A DNA stretch of 64,000 nt from Wohlfahrtiimonas sp. G9077. GTDB lineage: Bacteria; Pseudomonadota; Gammaproteobacteria; Cardiobacteriales; Wohlfahrtiimonadaceae. Within the stretch, counting starts at the first letter, position 1, and every line of letters starts with the position of its first letter. The translations under genes and the position numbers were made by a program. This document shows positions 37,738 to 48,100 of the stretch, in pieces. Where the stretch lies: positions 227,356 through 291,355 of the forward strand of contig NZ_NEFD01000003.1 of assembly GCF_002252155.1 (NCBI RefSeq). The letters are read 5' to 3'. Under the pieces are notes generated by a model. It had not been told where the DNA came from. It saw only the letters and a list, made by a program, of their open reading frames with translations, and ran no database searches.

Positions 37738-39595
37738 GGGTGACTCCGTTGTTTTGCGCCGCGGCGCGTTGTGTGAGGTTGGCAAGATATTCAACGCTGC
37801 CTTGTGGCTTTTTGCCAAGGCGCGCAAACTCTGCATTGATTTTTTCGATGATGCGTGGCGCAGCTTTAGCACTGCCCATGCGCTCTTCTAAATATGCAAA
37901 AATTGTGCCCATTTTATCGTAGGATAAATAGTGCATCATATGAGTGAGGCACTCAATCATGCGCGGGCTATCTTTAGGCTCAAGGCCATGCAGCAGTGCT
38001 AAGACATCAAAGGCATTGTGAGCATTTTGACCACGTTTGGTGTAATTAGAGCGCAGCATCATTAAAAATTCTTGTGTGGAACAAAAATCATAGAGATCAT
38101 CAGCCCAGCGTGGATCGGCATATTGTGGATTAGGCGCCGTCAATGCATATTGATAGAGCACATAAAAACGTGGCGCAATGCCATCGGTATAAGGTGAATT
38201 ATCCACTGAGTCAATCAAATAACAGAGGATGTTGGCAAAATTGATCACCTGATCCATCGGATAGAGCTGTTTAAACGCACGATAGATAAAATGCGGGCAG
38301 AAGCTTAAATGGCGCATATTCTCGATGAATAATCTTCGCGCATAATGATCCTGGATCAGTACGGCATTTAATGTGCGCTCAAAATCAGGATGATCTTCAG
38401 GCAATCTTAGCTCACCAAAATAGCGGGCAATTGAGGATTGTAGGCGATCAAACTCTTCTGAGAAGGGTTTAAAATTGGCATCACCCTGTTTTTGGCTACG
38501 CTGACCTTCATAATCATTGAGTTGCTGGCTGAAACTGATTAAATGCTCGATGAGCTCAGGATAATAGATGTGGTCAAAAATACGCACATAAGCATTGATG
38601 TGACGGAAAATATCAGCGGTTTTGCCATAATCTTCTGACCACTCAAATGTGCTGAGTGCTTCAATCTGAGTCAATAACGGGGCAAGGAACGTTGCATCAT
38701 ATCCTCTCAAATCTGTGATGGATTGTAATGTATTGGCCATGAGCTCAAGCGTGCTTAATTTTTGCGTGTTAAATGCCGCCATTAAGAAATCCCAAGCTTC
38801 TGGCAAGGGTGAGCGCGCAAGTCCAAGATAAGCCGCTTCTTTCAACGCTTTTTTCTGACTTTTGGCAGCCGCCAATAAATGATCAAGATGATGCAAATTT
38901 CTTGAGAGCGCTGGCATCAATGCCACTTGTAACTTTGTGGCTTTACCATTGAGAATGTTGTCAATCCATTCATCGGTGAATGTGTGCCCAAGTTGATCAA
39001 GCAGCTCAATGCGGCGCGCATTGCCTTTATTGTCCACTAAAGTGAGGTCTGCCAATAAAAACGGAATCATCGGTGCGCCAATGGCTGGAATGATGGTCTC
39101 GGCGACTTCATCAGCAATGTCTGCATATTTATCTTCAATGCCGCGGGCGATGTGGCTATATAGGCGCACATCATGAATCAAGCCACGCGCATAAGCATCT
39201 GTGATGATTTCATAGCGCCCTGAACCTGTGGTATTCAATGCGGTGATGGTGGGGGCAAGTTCTAAATAAGTCAGCGGCGTTTTGAGGGTTTCGATGTCTA
39301 AGATCGGTTGGGGTGATGTTTGCTCGCCATTAATCACGCTTTTGCCTTGTGTGTATAACACAGCATAGAGCAGGGTAGAGAGCGCAGTTAAATGGGCGGC
39401 GCTGTCTTGTGTCTCTGCATTGACCAATGTGTGGATGTGCTCGGCAATTTTTTTGAAAATGGGGGCTTTTCCCCCCATTTTTTCAAAGATGGGCAGTAAT
39501 TTTTGTAAGCGCGGATCATGATGAGCAAAACGGCTGCCCGCGATCATCAAGCGATTGACCTCTGTGCGTAGGTCAGATAAAGGCTGTAGTAACAT
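37730..39595 (-). CDS. Helical-repeat (HEAT-like) protein of the MoxR-VWA operon
   Basis: 621 residues; no catalytic motif seen. It consists of successive amphipathic helix pairs such as PLPEAWDFLMAAFNTQKLST and LELAPTITAL, the pattern of HEAT-type solenoids. In comparable gene neighbourhoods I remember a HEAT-like or DUF5691 protein in this slot, so a scaffold or substrate-recognition part is inferred, not proven. AGGA precedes the ATG. Second gene of the operon, 13 bp after the SWIM gene and overlapping the MoxR start. Confidence 0.6.
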   Translation of the reverse strand: MLLQPLSDLRTEVNRLMIAGSRFAHHDPRLQKLLPIFEKMGGKAPIFKKIAEHIHTLVNAETQDSAAHLTALSTLLYAVLYTQGKSVINGEQTSPQPILDIETLKTPLTYLELAPTITALNTTGSGRYEIITDAYARGLIHDVRLYSHIARGIEDKYADIADEVAETIIPAIGAPMIPFLLADLTLVDNKGNARRIELLDQLGHTFTDEWIDNILNGKATKLQVALMPALSRNLHHLDHLLAAAKSQKKALKEAAYLGLARSPLPEAWDFLMAAFNTQKLSTLELMANTLQSITDLRGYDATFLAPLLTQIEALSTFEWSEDYGKTADIFRHINAYVRIFDHIYYPELIEHLISFSQQLNDYEGQRSQKQGDANFKPFSEEFDRLQSSIARYFGELRLPEDHPDFERTLNAVLIQDHYARRLFIENMRHLSFCPHFIYRAFKQLYPMDQVINFANILCYLIDSVDNSPYTDGIAPRFYVLYQYALTAPNPQYADPRWADDLYDFCSTQEFLMMLRSNYTKRGQNAHNAFDVLALLHGLEPKDSPRMIECLTHMMHYLSYDKMGTIFAYLEERMGSAKAAPRIIEKINAEFARLGKKPQGSVEYLANLTQRAAAQNNGVTHG

Positions 39596-39608
39596 AAATG
39601 GCGTCCTA

Positions 39609-41045
39609 TTAGTAAATTAAGCGAATGATGCCATCTGTACGCACAATGGCGAGCACTTGTACGGCAAAGGTTGCAGAGGCTAAATCCGTGTGACAACGCA
39701 CCACTAAAGCAGTATTGTCCGCAGTCTCTGGCAATAGATTGGCCAATAATGTGGTGGTTGGCTCACTGTTTTTAAGATCTTTGACCACTAATGTTGCACC
39801 CTTTTGATCCATCAAAACAGGCCTATCATCCACGAGCGCAGCACGATGAAAGGCAATGAGGGCAACGGGATATTTATCTGCCAGCGGATTTTTAATGCTG
39901 TTTTTCACAGATTTAATGAGCTCAGCATAATCAGTCGCAGCATGCGTCAATGTACGGGCGTAATCGTTAGTTTCTGCGGCGCGCGTTTTGCACTCTTGAT
40001 CTTCCCAGCGAATGCGCGGATTGACATCGCCAGGGTAAATGTACAAGGTATCTAGCGTATGAATCTCCGCGGTGGAATTCGTTTGCTGAATGTATTTAGC
40101 CGCGCGATAAGGGCGATAATTGAGGGTGGTGAAGATGCGCCCTGTGTTTAAATTGAGCCATAAGCCTTCGTCCACGAATTCTTTACGCGCAGTGTGATCA
40201 AAGACATTAAAAGAGAGCTGGATCAATGATGCATTTTCTTCAAATTGTTGCAATTCTGCCAATTCATTGATTTTCCAAGTGCGCCCAATTTGCTCCTCAA
40301 TCGCGGAGCTCACATCAGGCGATTGCGTGGGTTCTGCATGCCATGTGGTTAAATGCGCACGGCTCTTTTTAAGAAGGGTTGCGATGTAATTGACTTGATC
40401 AATGGCGATGGTGTAATCATCTGCTTCAATGTGTGTAATGGCGACAATCAGGTGATTAAATGCCGTTTGAATGCCATTGATGTTGTAATTACCAAGCGCT
40501 TTAATTTGTGCTTGATAGGCATCAATGAGCTGACCATCTAATGCCGCTAAGCCAGAATGCACAATGCTATTGAGGAGAGTGTCTGCAATATCCAGCCCAA
40601 GCAGCTGTTGATCAATGCGCTTACGCACCGTGGTGGCATTGATTTTTTTGGGTTTGTCAGCACTTTTTGCGCTTGCAGCGTCTGCCTTTTTCTTTTCCGC
40701 ACGCATCTCCATTTTCCCGCGCTTTGCGGCGATGTCGTCAGGGACAGGATGCTCTACAAATTGCGTGGGCGCATTGCTATAGAGATAGAGCAGGCCAAGG
40801 GCATGTTTACATGGGAACTGACGGCTCGGGCACGTACAGCGGAACACAGGATTGTGCTCATCAATATAGTCAGCAGAGCAGTAATAAGGATTTTTACCGC
40901 TGCCTGCGCACTCTGCCCAGATCAAATCTTGATCGGGTGAGATTTGCATCTGACTGAATTTATTTTTCGCATAGAGCGCATGGCCATTTTTAGCGGCTGC
41001 TGCGTTCGGTGCGAGCGATACAATGCTCGATTCGTTGATGTTCAT
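39609..41045 (-). CDS. SWIM zinc-finger protein
   Basis: 478 residues from the ATG at 41045; a GTG two codons earlier is possible. The SWIM motif C70-T-C72-(6)-C79-K-H81, in FRCTCPSRQFPCKH, is complete and sits in the typical N-terminal place. SWIM fingers bind nucleic acid or protein. The remainder (about 150-478) is a helical and beta-rich region I do not recognise (GRTWKINELAELQQF, YIYPGDVNPRIRWEDQ). First gene of the five-gene minus-strand operon running to 33152, so it marks the promoter end. Confidence 0.85.
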   Translation of the reverse strand: MNINESSIVSLAPNAAAAKNGHALYAKNKFSQMQISPDQDLIWAECAGSGKNPYYCSADYIDEHNPVFRCTCPSRQFPCKHALGLLYLYSNAPTQFVEHPVPDDIAAKRGKMEMRAEKKKADAASAKSADKPKKINATTVRKRIDQQLLGLDIADTLLNSIVHSGLAALDGQLIDAYQAQIKALGNYNINGIQTAFNHLIVAITHIEADDYTIAIDQVNYIATLLKKSRAHLTTWHAEPTQSPDVSSAIEEQIGRTWKINELAELQQFEENASLIQLSFNVFDHTARKEFVDEGLWLNLNTGRIFTTLNYRPYRAAKYIQQTNSTAEIHTLDTLYIYPGDVNPRIRWEDQECKTRAAETNDYARTLTHAATDYAELIKSVKNSIKNPLADKYPVALIAFHRAALVDDRPVLMDQKGATLVVKDLKNSEPTTTLLANLLPETADNTALVVRCHTDLASATFAVQVLAIVRTDGIIRLIY

Positions 41046-41159
41046 ACTCACTCACTTCTGTTATGGATATGTAGCTCGATATATTTCCGTGTAGGATAAC
41101 AAAATCGCGCCCAAATAAAATAGAAGCAAGTGAATAAAAAACATGCAAATCAAAAGGAT

Positions 41160-42308
41160 TTATCGAGGTGTTCTCAAGCCACCTTGTACGCCATTTGGGC
41201 TCCACATGATTTGCCATAATTGGATTTCTCGAGAGCGAAAAGCCCCCGCGCAAACCAATAAATAGTAGCGGAACATGCGTTCAAATCGCGGTGTATATTG
41301 ATCACATAATTCTGGCCAAGCGGCTTGAAAACGCTCAAACCAAGCCATCAACGTGCGATCATAATCCGCGCCAAAGTTGTGCCAGTCTTCCATCACCCAT
41401 TGATTTTCACTGGCATCGGCAATTTTTTGCATGGAGGGCAAAATGCCATTCGGGAAGATGTATTTCTCAATCCAAGGATCAACGTTGATTTTATTGTATT
41501 TTGAGCCAATGGTGTGCAATAAAAATAGCCCATCTTCCTTAATGTTGCGGCGCACCACATTAAAATATTCACGATAATTTTTAGGGCCCACATGCTCAAA
41601 CATTCCAACGGAAACAATGCGATCAAATTGATCATTGAGATCACGATAATCTTCCAACAAAATGGTGACATCTAAATCTTGACAGCGATCTTGTGCAAAT
41701 TGCTGCTGCTCTTTTGAGATGGTGACGCCAGTGACCGAAACGCCATAATGTTGTGCAGCATAAGCAGACAATCCGCCCCAACCGCAGCCAATGTCCAATA
41801 AACGCATGCCGGGTTTTAATTCAAGTTTTTGGCAAATGAGTTCTAATTTATCGCGCTGGGCACTCTCTAAATCCGTGGCGGTTTTCCAATAGCCGCAGGA
41901 GTATTGCATGTAAGGATCTAGCATGTGCATGAACAGATCATTGCCAAGGTCATAATGCTCTTTACCCACGATCCATGCGCGGCTTTTGTTCTGTAGATTC
42001 CAAATGCGCGCGGCGAGGATTCTCAAAGTGTCATGCCAATTATTTGGTAATTGATCGTCTAATTTTGCACTCAGCACGCGCGTGAAGAAAATATCGAGGC
42101 GCTCGCAATCCCACCAACCGTCCATATAGCTTTCACCAAGGCCAATGGAGCCTTGTTGCAACACGCGATCAAAAAAATCAGGATGATTGACTGTGATGTC
42201 ATAAGGACGTGTACCATTGATCTCGATACCCGCTTTATGGAGCATTTCTTCAATGATGCGTTGTGAATGCGCAACTTTTTTTGATGCAATTTCTGTCATT
42301 TGACTCAT
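41160..42308 (-). CDS. cfa: Cyclopropane-fatty-acyl-phospholipid synthase
   Basis: 382 residues. It methylenates unsaturated acyl chains of membrane phospholipids using S-adenosylmethionine, typical of stationary phase or acid stress. GESYMDGWWDCERLD, LDPYMQYSCGYW, the SAM site LLDIGCGWGGLSAYAA, GVTISKEQQQFAQ and the C-terminal RYYLLVCAGAFRSREIQLWQ are family signatures. The start is ATG 42308 with GGGAGA upstream. The protein ends shortly after WQIMWSPNG, as in E. coli Cfa. Monocistronic, beside the SWIM-MoxR operon and next to the island boundary. Confidence 0.94.
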   Translation of the reverse strand: MSQMTEIASKKVAHSQRIIEEMLHKAGIEINGTRPYDITVNHPDFFDRVLQQGSIGLGESYMDGWWDCERLDIFFTRVLSAKLDDQLPNNWHDTLRILAARIWNLQNKSRAWIVGKEHYDLGNDLFMHMLDPYMQYSCGYWKTATDLESAQRDKLELICQKLELKPGMRLLDIGCGWGGLSAYAAQHYGVSVTGVTISKEQQQFAQDRCQDLDVTILLEDYRDLNDQFDRIVSVGMFEHVGPKNYREYFNVVRRNIKEDGLFLLHTIGSKYNKINVDPWIEKYIFPNGILPSMQKIADASENQWVMEDWHNFGADYDRTLMAWFERFQAAWPELCDQYTPRFERMFRYYLLVCAGAFRSREIQLWQIMWSPNGVQGGLRTPR

Positions 42309-42444
42309 AACATTCTCCCATGGTCATTCTGTTCATAATAATCTTTCGATTGTGGGGATAGTATTTATGTGAATGATTAAAAAATGAATAATTAATATAT
42401 TATCTAAAATTATATGATTGGGGGATTGATAATTTTAATGGTGG

Positions 42445-42640
42445 ATTACCAAATGCCGACGAATGCATGCTGAAAAACTAAAGCTTGATGGTAAAGGGTG
42501 GATCAATCATCTACAAGAAGTCATTACAGTGCATGGATTCCGTTCTACATTTAGAGATTGGGCTGCTGAAACTACCGACTATTCAAATATGGTCGCGGAA
42601 ATGGCTTTAGTACATAAAATCAAAAATAATGCTAACCCCC
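42445..42640 (+). pseudogene. C-terminal remnant of a P4-type integrase
   Basis: The peptide VITVHGFRSTFRDWAAETTD followed by YSNMVAEMALVHKIKN is the conserved C-terminal block of P4-family tyrosine recombinases, with the H-x-x-R pair intact. Before it only about 25 codons are open, and the next conserved element (the AYRRGDL-type region holding the Tyr nucleophile) is missing. Homology stops exactly at an inverted repeat beginning at 42637. The gene is therefore a deletion relic. It marks one edge of the restriction-modification island. Confidence 0.8.
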
Positions 42641-42675
42641 AATATCAATCGATTATAAATCCATTGATATTGGGG
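42637..42675. repeat. 13-bp inverted repeat at the island edge
   Basis: CCCCAATATCAAT / ATTGATATTGGGG, perfect arms with a 13-nt loop. On the plus strand ATTTT follows, so it could act as a weak terminator. It lies where the integrase remnant loses homology and just beyond the stop of the convergent exported-protein gene. Confidence 0.6.
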
Positions 42676-42684
42676 ATTTTCTCA

Positions 42685-43455
42685 TTACTTATTACAAGAC
42701 AATAACTTCAAATTTCCGCCATCAATGGTTAAATAGCCATTTTCTAATCGATAAGCTGATTCTGCTGTGCCATAAGTTTGAGAGTAATCAGGTGCAAATT
42801 GAGAAAACTCAACCCAACCACCAAAACCTTCATCAGTGTTAAAGTGATCTTCAGGACTTAAAAAATCAAATGTTTCACTTCTCGCATACTGCCAACCAAC
42901 GATGTGAACTTTATTCCCTGAAATATTAACAATATAATCTGAGTCAGTTTCAACTTCTGGCTTAGAGCACAATCTTTTATCAGTAACCCATGCTCCAATG
43001 AAAGTTCTATTAATAGCATCAATACCTGGCGTTGCTTGAACAGAAACTCTTGCTAACTTTGGATTTTTAGCATGAAAAATACTCAAAGGTAATTCGACTT
43101 TACGACCACCTAATTTTTCGACTACACCAACAACTTCAAACTCACTAATATCCTGATCAGGACATTCCATTTCTAAATATGTTTCTGCAAAGCGTGTCGC
43201 ATTTGAATCACCAAAAGCATCTACCGACATAGTGCCATAGCTGATCAATCCACCAAAAGTATCTAGTGCTTTCATAGTAATTTCCATATCAGAAAATTCA
43301 TAACCACCACCATCAATGGTAAATGCGTATGAACATACACCTCCATTAGCATAATTCATTGCTGTATGGTTAATTTCCGCAGAACGCTGATCTACTGCCA
43401 CTGCAAATGAAGGAATTAAAGTAGACAACAATGCAACGCATAACAATTTTCTCAT
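42685..43455 (-). CDS. Hypothetical exported protein of the RM operon
   Basis: 256 residues; not recognised. Signal peptide MRKLLCVALLSTLIPSFAVA with probable cleavage after AVA (residue 20). The mature part is acidic and beta-rich with several cysteines (GGVCSYAF, LEMECPD, KRLCSKPE, LLSCNK), suggesting disulfides in the periplasm or outside. It begins 9 bp after the coiled-coil gene in the same direction. It is thus at the tail of the hsd operon, although an exported protein is an odd companion for restriction genes. Confidence 0.6.
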   Translation of the reverse strand: MRKLLCVALLSTLIPSFAVAVDQRSAEINHTAMNYANGGVCSYAFTIDGGGYEFSDMEITMKALDTFGGLISYGTMSVDAFGDSNATRFAETYLEMECPDQDISEFEVVGVVEKLGGRKVELPLSIFHAKNPKLARVSVQATPGIDAINRTFIGAWVTDKRLCSKPEVETDSDYIVNISGNKVHIVGWQYARSETFDFLSPEDHFNTDEGFGGWVEFSQFAPDYSQTYGTAESAYRLENGYLTIDGGNLKLLSCNK

Positions 43456-43464
43456 AATCTTTCC

Positions 43465-45147
43465 TTAAATTGATTGATACTCAATTGCTTCAATTATTTG
43501 CCCATTTTCTATTTTTAACCTTGTTTTATATATAGGATTTTCTAATGTTACCCTGCACAAATGCTTAGCTTCTGTGCGAGAAGTGTCAATTAAGTTTGTC
43601 ATATCCTGAAGTTTATCACTAATACTTTTTAGAAAATTATCTGCACTAGATAATAATGCATTAGAAAGCTCAATCTTAGATTGAAGATGCTGCCTTACAA
43701 TCCTCAAAGACTGACCAAACATATCAATTTCTTTTATAGCTTCCTGAGCTATTTGAACAAAACGATCTTTATTTTCCTTACTATTAGCATATAGTAGTGC
43801 ATTCAACGTAATACGAAGAAACATGGTTTGAACATAATGAGTCAACAAAGCACTTATTTTATTTGCCTGTTCAAAAACACCATTCCGATACTGTTTTCGA
43901 GAAAAGAACCCACTAGAATTATCAGATGTGACTTCGCTCATGATTACACCAAACCTTCTTTTAAAAGTATTAGCTAATTCATAATTTTCTTTTAAGCAAT
44001 TCTCAATTGAGCTTAATTCTTGCAATGACAATGATGAAGTATTTTGTTGCAAAAAGCTTTGAATATATTTAATTTGCCCTTTCAACTTATCTGCTTGTAC
44101 TTGTTCTACTTCATCCCTAATACTATCCAACTTACTGATAATACTTGTTAGCTTTTCACTAATATCTTGCATATGCTTCTGAGCCACAGCAACAGATAAC
44201 CCTGACCAAACCAAACCCGTAATATTAATTTTCTGTAAAGTCTCTGCTTCACTCAAATTGACATGTTGCTGAATCTTCCCGTCAGCACCATGCATAATCC
44301 CACGTTTAGCGCCATCCACAGCCTTGCTATTAGCTAATTGATCAAATGGAATATCACAAAAAACATACCCTCCTCTTTGTAATTCTGCAAAATTAGCTAA
44401 ACCTGGAGCAGCAGATAATAAAGAATTTAATCGATTAATTTGTGCTTGTGGCATATCTCTTGTTTTATCACTCACCATGAGATTAAAATCACATGCTTTT
44501 AAACTCAAAATTTCATTACCATCTTCATCCAATATTTTAGATACCGGCTGCTGATATGCGATATTTAAGGCAGATGTAGAATTAACTCTATCACTATATG
44601 GTTTTTCATGTTGCAGCCTTAATTCCATACGTCCAAAAACAGCTACACATGGAATTATAATTCGGTCTGCTTGATTAGCTATATTGAACGGAGAGTATTT
44701 AAAAACTTTTTTAACCAACTTATTCGGCTTTAAAACCGACATTGTTTCTTGGATTTTCTCAAAAACAGAAATATCATCAGCGAATATTTTTTTTGCTACA
44801 GCGATCTCTTTTTCTCTAAGCGACTCATCCTCTCCATTAATGACCTTACGATATGCATCAGACACAATCTTTTCATAAGTTACCAAAGATTTTTTAATGA
44901 CTGTACGAACCACATTTAACACACTGTTTCCACCATATCTCTGAATTTCACGAGCCAATAAAGTTAAATCGTCATCATTATAGTGAATATTGTTTTTGGC
45001 CAAAATAAACTGTTTTTTAATCTCACTATCTAAAGAAACTCTCCCCCTACCCTCATCCGTAAGAATATTAATCAATTCATCTATTTCTGATTTATTTGCT
45101 TTTTTTAGCTTCTCGAATAAAACTGGATCACATATCATTTTTGTCAT
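43465..45147 (-). CDS. YaaW/UPF0174-like domain fused to long coiled-coil protein
   Basis: 560 residues. Residues ~20-190 resemble E. coli YaaW (UPF0174): LINILTDEGRGRVSLDSEIK, LAREIQRYGGNSVLNVVR, YEKIVSDAYRKV, and ADRIIIPCVAVFGRM at the domain end. YaaW ends there, but this protein continues with a ~370-residue extension. That part has a hydrophobic stretch (INITGLVWSGLSVAVAQ) followed by heptad-rich helices (KLTSIISKLDSIRDEVEQVQ), and is probably coiled coil. Its ATG overlaps the hsdR stop by 4 bp (ATGA), so it is translationally coupled to the nuclease subunit. AT-rich codon use suggests transfer. A defence-related function is inferred from position only. Confidence 0.65.
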   Translation of the reverse strand: MTKMICDPVLFEKLKKANKSEIDELINILTDEGRGRVSLDSEIKKQFILAKNNIHYNDDDLTLLAREIQRYGGNSVLNVVRTVIKKSLVTYEKIVSDAYRKVINGEDESLREKEIAVAKKIFADDISVFEKIQETMSVLKPNKLVKKVFKYSPFNIANQADRIIIPCVAVFGRMELRLQHEKPYSDRVNSTSALNIAYQQPVSKILDEDGNEILSLKACDFNLMVSDKTRDMPQAQINRLNSLLSAAPGLANFAELQRGGYVFCDIPFDQLANSKAVDGAKRGIMHGADGKIQQHVNLSEAETLQKINITGLVWSGLSVAVAQKHMQDISEKLTSIISKLDSIRDEVEQVQADKLKGQIKYIQSFLQQNTSSLSLQELSSIENCLKENYELANTFKRRFGVIMSEVTSDNSSGFFSRKQYRNGVFEQANKISALLTHYVQTMFLRITLNALLYANSKENKDRFVQIAQEAIKEIDMFGQSLRIVRQHLQSKIELSNALLSSADNFLKSISDKLQDMTNLIDTSRTEAKHLCRVTLENPIYKTRLKIENGQIIEAIEYQSI

Positions 45148-48100
45148 TTCATTTCTTCCTTTATTAACTCTTCCGCCAACTTCTCCGCCTGCTCCAACAC
45201 TGTTTCTGTCGCCAATTCAGCCATATTTGGCGGGTAGCCATACTTACGCAGCAATCGTTTGACCACAACACGTAAATTGGCTTTTGCAGACTCCTTTTTC
45301 GTCCAATCCAATGTTGCATTCTTACGGATGCTTTCAGTCAAAACAACAGCCAATTCTCGCAATGTATCTTTTTGCATCAATTCGCGCGCGCTATCATTAT
45401 CGGCAACTGCTGTATAGAAAGCATATTCATAATCTGTTAAACCCAATTCATTGGCTAAGTGATCAGATTCCTGAATGGTTTTGGCCAATTTAATCAGTTC
45501 ATCAATCACTTCAGCAGCTGTTAATACTTTATTCTGATAGCTATTAATCGCAGTTTTGAGCATTTCATAAAGCTTTTTACCTTCCACTTTATTCTTACGT
45601 TCACGGATGCTCACTTCATCACTCAAGAGCTTTTTCAAGGTTTCTAAAGCAATGTTTTTATGCTGATAATCGCGCATTTCATCCATAAACTCATCTGAAA
45701 GAATGGATATGTCAGGTTTTTGGATGCCTGCTGCATCAAATATATCAACCACGTTATCTGTCACAAGTGCTTGATCTATGGTTTGCTTCACGCGTTGCTC
45801 TAAAGCTTCAGCGGTTAAATCACCTGCGCGTGTGGATCCGTTATCAAACTTGGCCAATCTTGCTTTAATGGTTTGGAAATACGCCACTTCCTTTGCTGAA
45901 TCCATCGCGGTAGGATGAGGTGCAGCCAATGCAAAGGCTTGTGATAAAGCGGTCACCGCTGTCATAAAGCGCTTTGTACCATCATCCAATCCAAAAATAT
46001 GATTCTCGCTTTCCAAAATAATGCGCAACTTATCACTCGTGGATGCCGTAAAGTAGGCTTTGTAATCATAACCATGCATCATGTTATCGAGGATCTCTAA
46101 TTTCTCTTGCATGATGGTGACGGCTTCTTCTTGTAACTCAGCAGGATCACCTTTGCCACCGGCATCCGAATAGAAGGATAAAGCTGCTTTTAAGTCAGAT
46201 GCAATGCCAAGATAATCCACCACTAAACCCCCCGTTTTATCTTTGTAAACGCGGTTCACTCGTGCAATCGCTTGCATCAAGTTGTGGCCTTTCATCGGTT
46301 TATCAATATATAGCGTATGCATGCTGGGCGCATCAAATCCTGTGAGCCACATATCACGCACGATCACCAATTTAAGCTTGTCATCCTCATCTTTCATGCG
46401 TTTAGCTAAATCTTGGCGCTCTTTTTTGGTGGTATGGTGTTTTGCAATCACTGGGCCATCGGATGCACTCGATGTCATCACAACCTTAATCACGCCATCA
46501 TTCAAATCATCACTGTGCCATTCAGGTTTAATGGCGATGATTGCATTATATAAATCAACAGCAATGCGGCGTGACATACAAACGATCATACCTTTGCCTT
46601 GGTTCGCATTGGCTACGAGACGATCTGAGAAATGCTCTACAATATCTTTAGCAACGGCATGAATGCGCTCTGTTGAGCCAATCAATCCTTCAACTCGTGC
46701 CCATTTAGCACGTACTTTCTGAGTTTCTGTGAGTTCATCTTCATTGAATTCATCATCAAAGTCTTTGAGGATTTTTTGCCCTTCTTCACTGATGCGCACT
46801 TTGGCCAATCGGCTTTCGTAGAAGATGCGTACGGTCGCGCCATCTTCCACCGCCTGACTGATGTCATAAATATCTACATAATTACCGAAAACGGCCGGTG
46901 TATTCACATCAGTTTTTTCAATCGGTGTCCCTGTAAAACCAAGATACGTTGCATTTGGTAATGCATCACGCAAATATTTGGCATAACCATAAGCTGTGCG
47001 CTTACCAATAACGTTACCTTCTTCATCTAATACATCAATTTCTTTCGCATGAAAGCCGTATTGTGAACGATGTGCTTCATCGGCAATCACTACAATATTG
47101 CTGCGGTTTGATAATGTCTCAAAAATCCCTTCATCATTATCTGCTTGGAATTTTTGAATCGTAGTAAAAATCACGCCGCCTGATTCAACCTTTAATAACT
47201 CTTTTAACTCTTCACTGCTATCTGCTTGCTGTGGTGTTTGGCGCAATAATTGTTTAGCTGCACCGAATGTTCCAAATAATTGGTCATCTAGGTCATTTCG
47301 ATCCGTCAAAACCACAACCGTTGGATTATTCAATGCCAATACGATTTTGCCTGTATAGAAAACCATGGATAATGATTTCCCTGAGCCTTGCGTATGCCAA
47401 ACAACCCCCGCCTTGCGATCGCCTGCTTTCTGTTCAGAAACCAAATGATGACGTTCACGACCTTGCAAGCGCATCGCAACCTCAGCAGATTCTGATTGCG
47501 CGTTCACATCTGCTGCACGAATTGTAGAAAGAACCGCAGCATTGACCGCATAATATTGATGATAAGCCGCTAATTTTTTCACGGTTTTAATGGTTTTAAT
47601 GCCTGCTTGATCTGTACTTGCCATCTCTTCAAACACAATGAAATGACGGATTAAATCCAATAATGTCACGGGATTGAGCATCCCCTCGATCATCACGATT
47701 AATTGTGGTTGCGTGGCTGAAGCCTGAGATAATCCATTGCTGGTTTTCCAAGCCATATAACGGCTCAAATCCGCAGAAATCGTACCTGCTTTGGCTTCTA
47801 ATCCATCAGAAATGATATTAAATGCATTATAGGTAAATAGGTTTGTAATTTCGCTTTGGTAGGTTTGGATCTGTTGATACGCAGTTTCCATCGTTGCCGT
47901 TTCTGAAGCAGGATTTTTAAGCTCAATCACAACCAAAGGCAAGCCATTGATATATAGAATCAGATCAGGTCTTCGTTCATGGCGATCTTGGCGAATCGTC
48001 ATTTGATTGACAACAACGAATGTATTATTGAGCGGATTGTCAAAATCAATCAATGATGCCAATAAACCTTTTGTTTCACCGTTTTGGTGCACTTCAAGAT

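Noticed and set aside
42309..42470. Direct repeat of the tRNA-Ser 3' end as the second attachment site of the RM island
   Set aside because: Reading this stretch showed no match to the tRNA-Ser acceptor or T-arm sequence.
42463..42705. Intact 80-residue integrase-like gene
   Set aside because: Homology covers only the H-x-x-R block and breaks at an inverted repeat; the catalytic Tyr region is missing.
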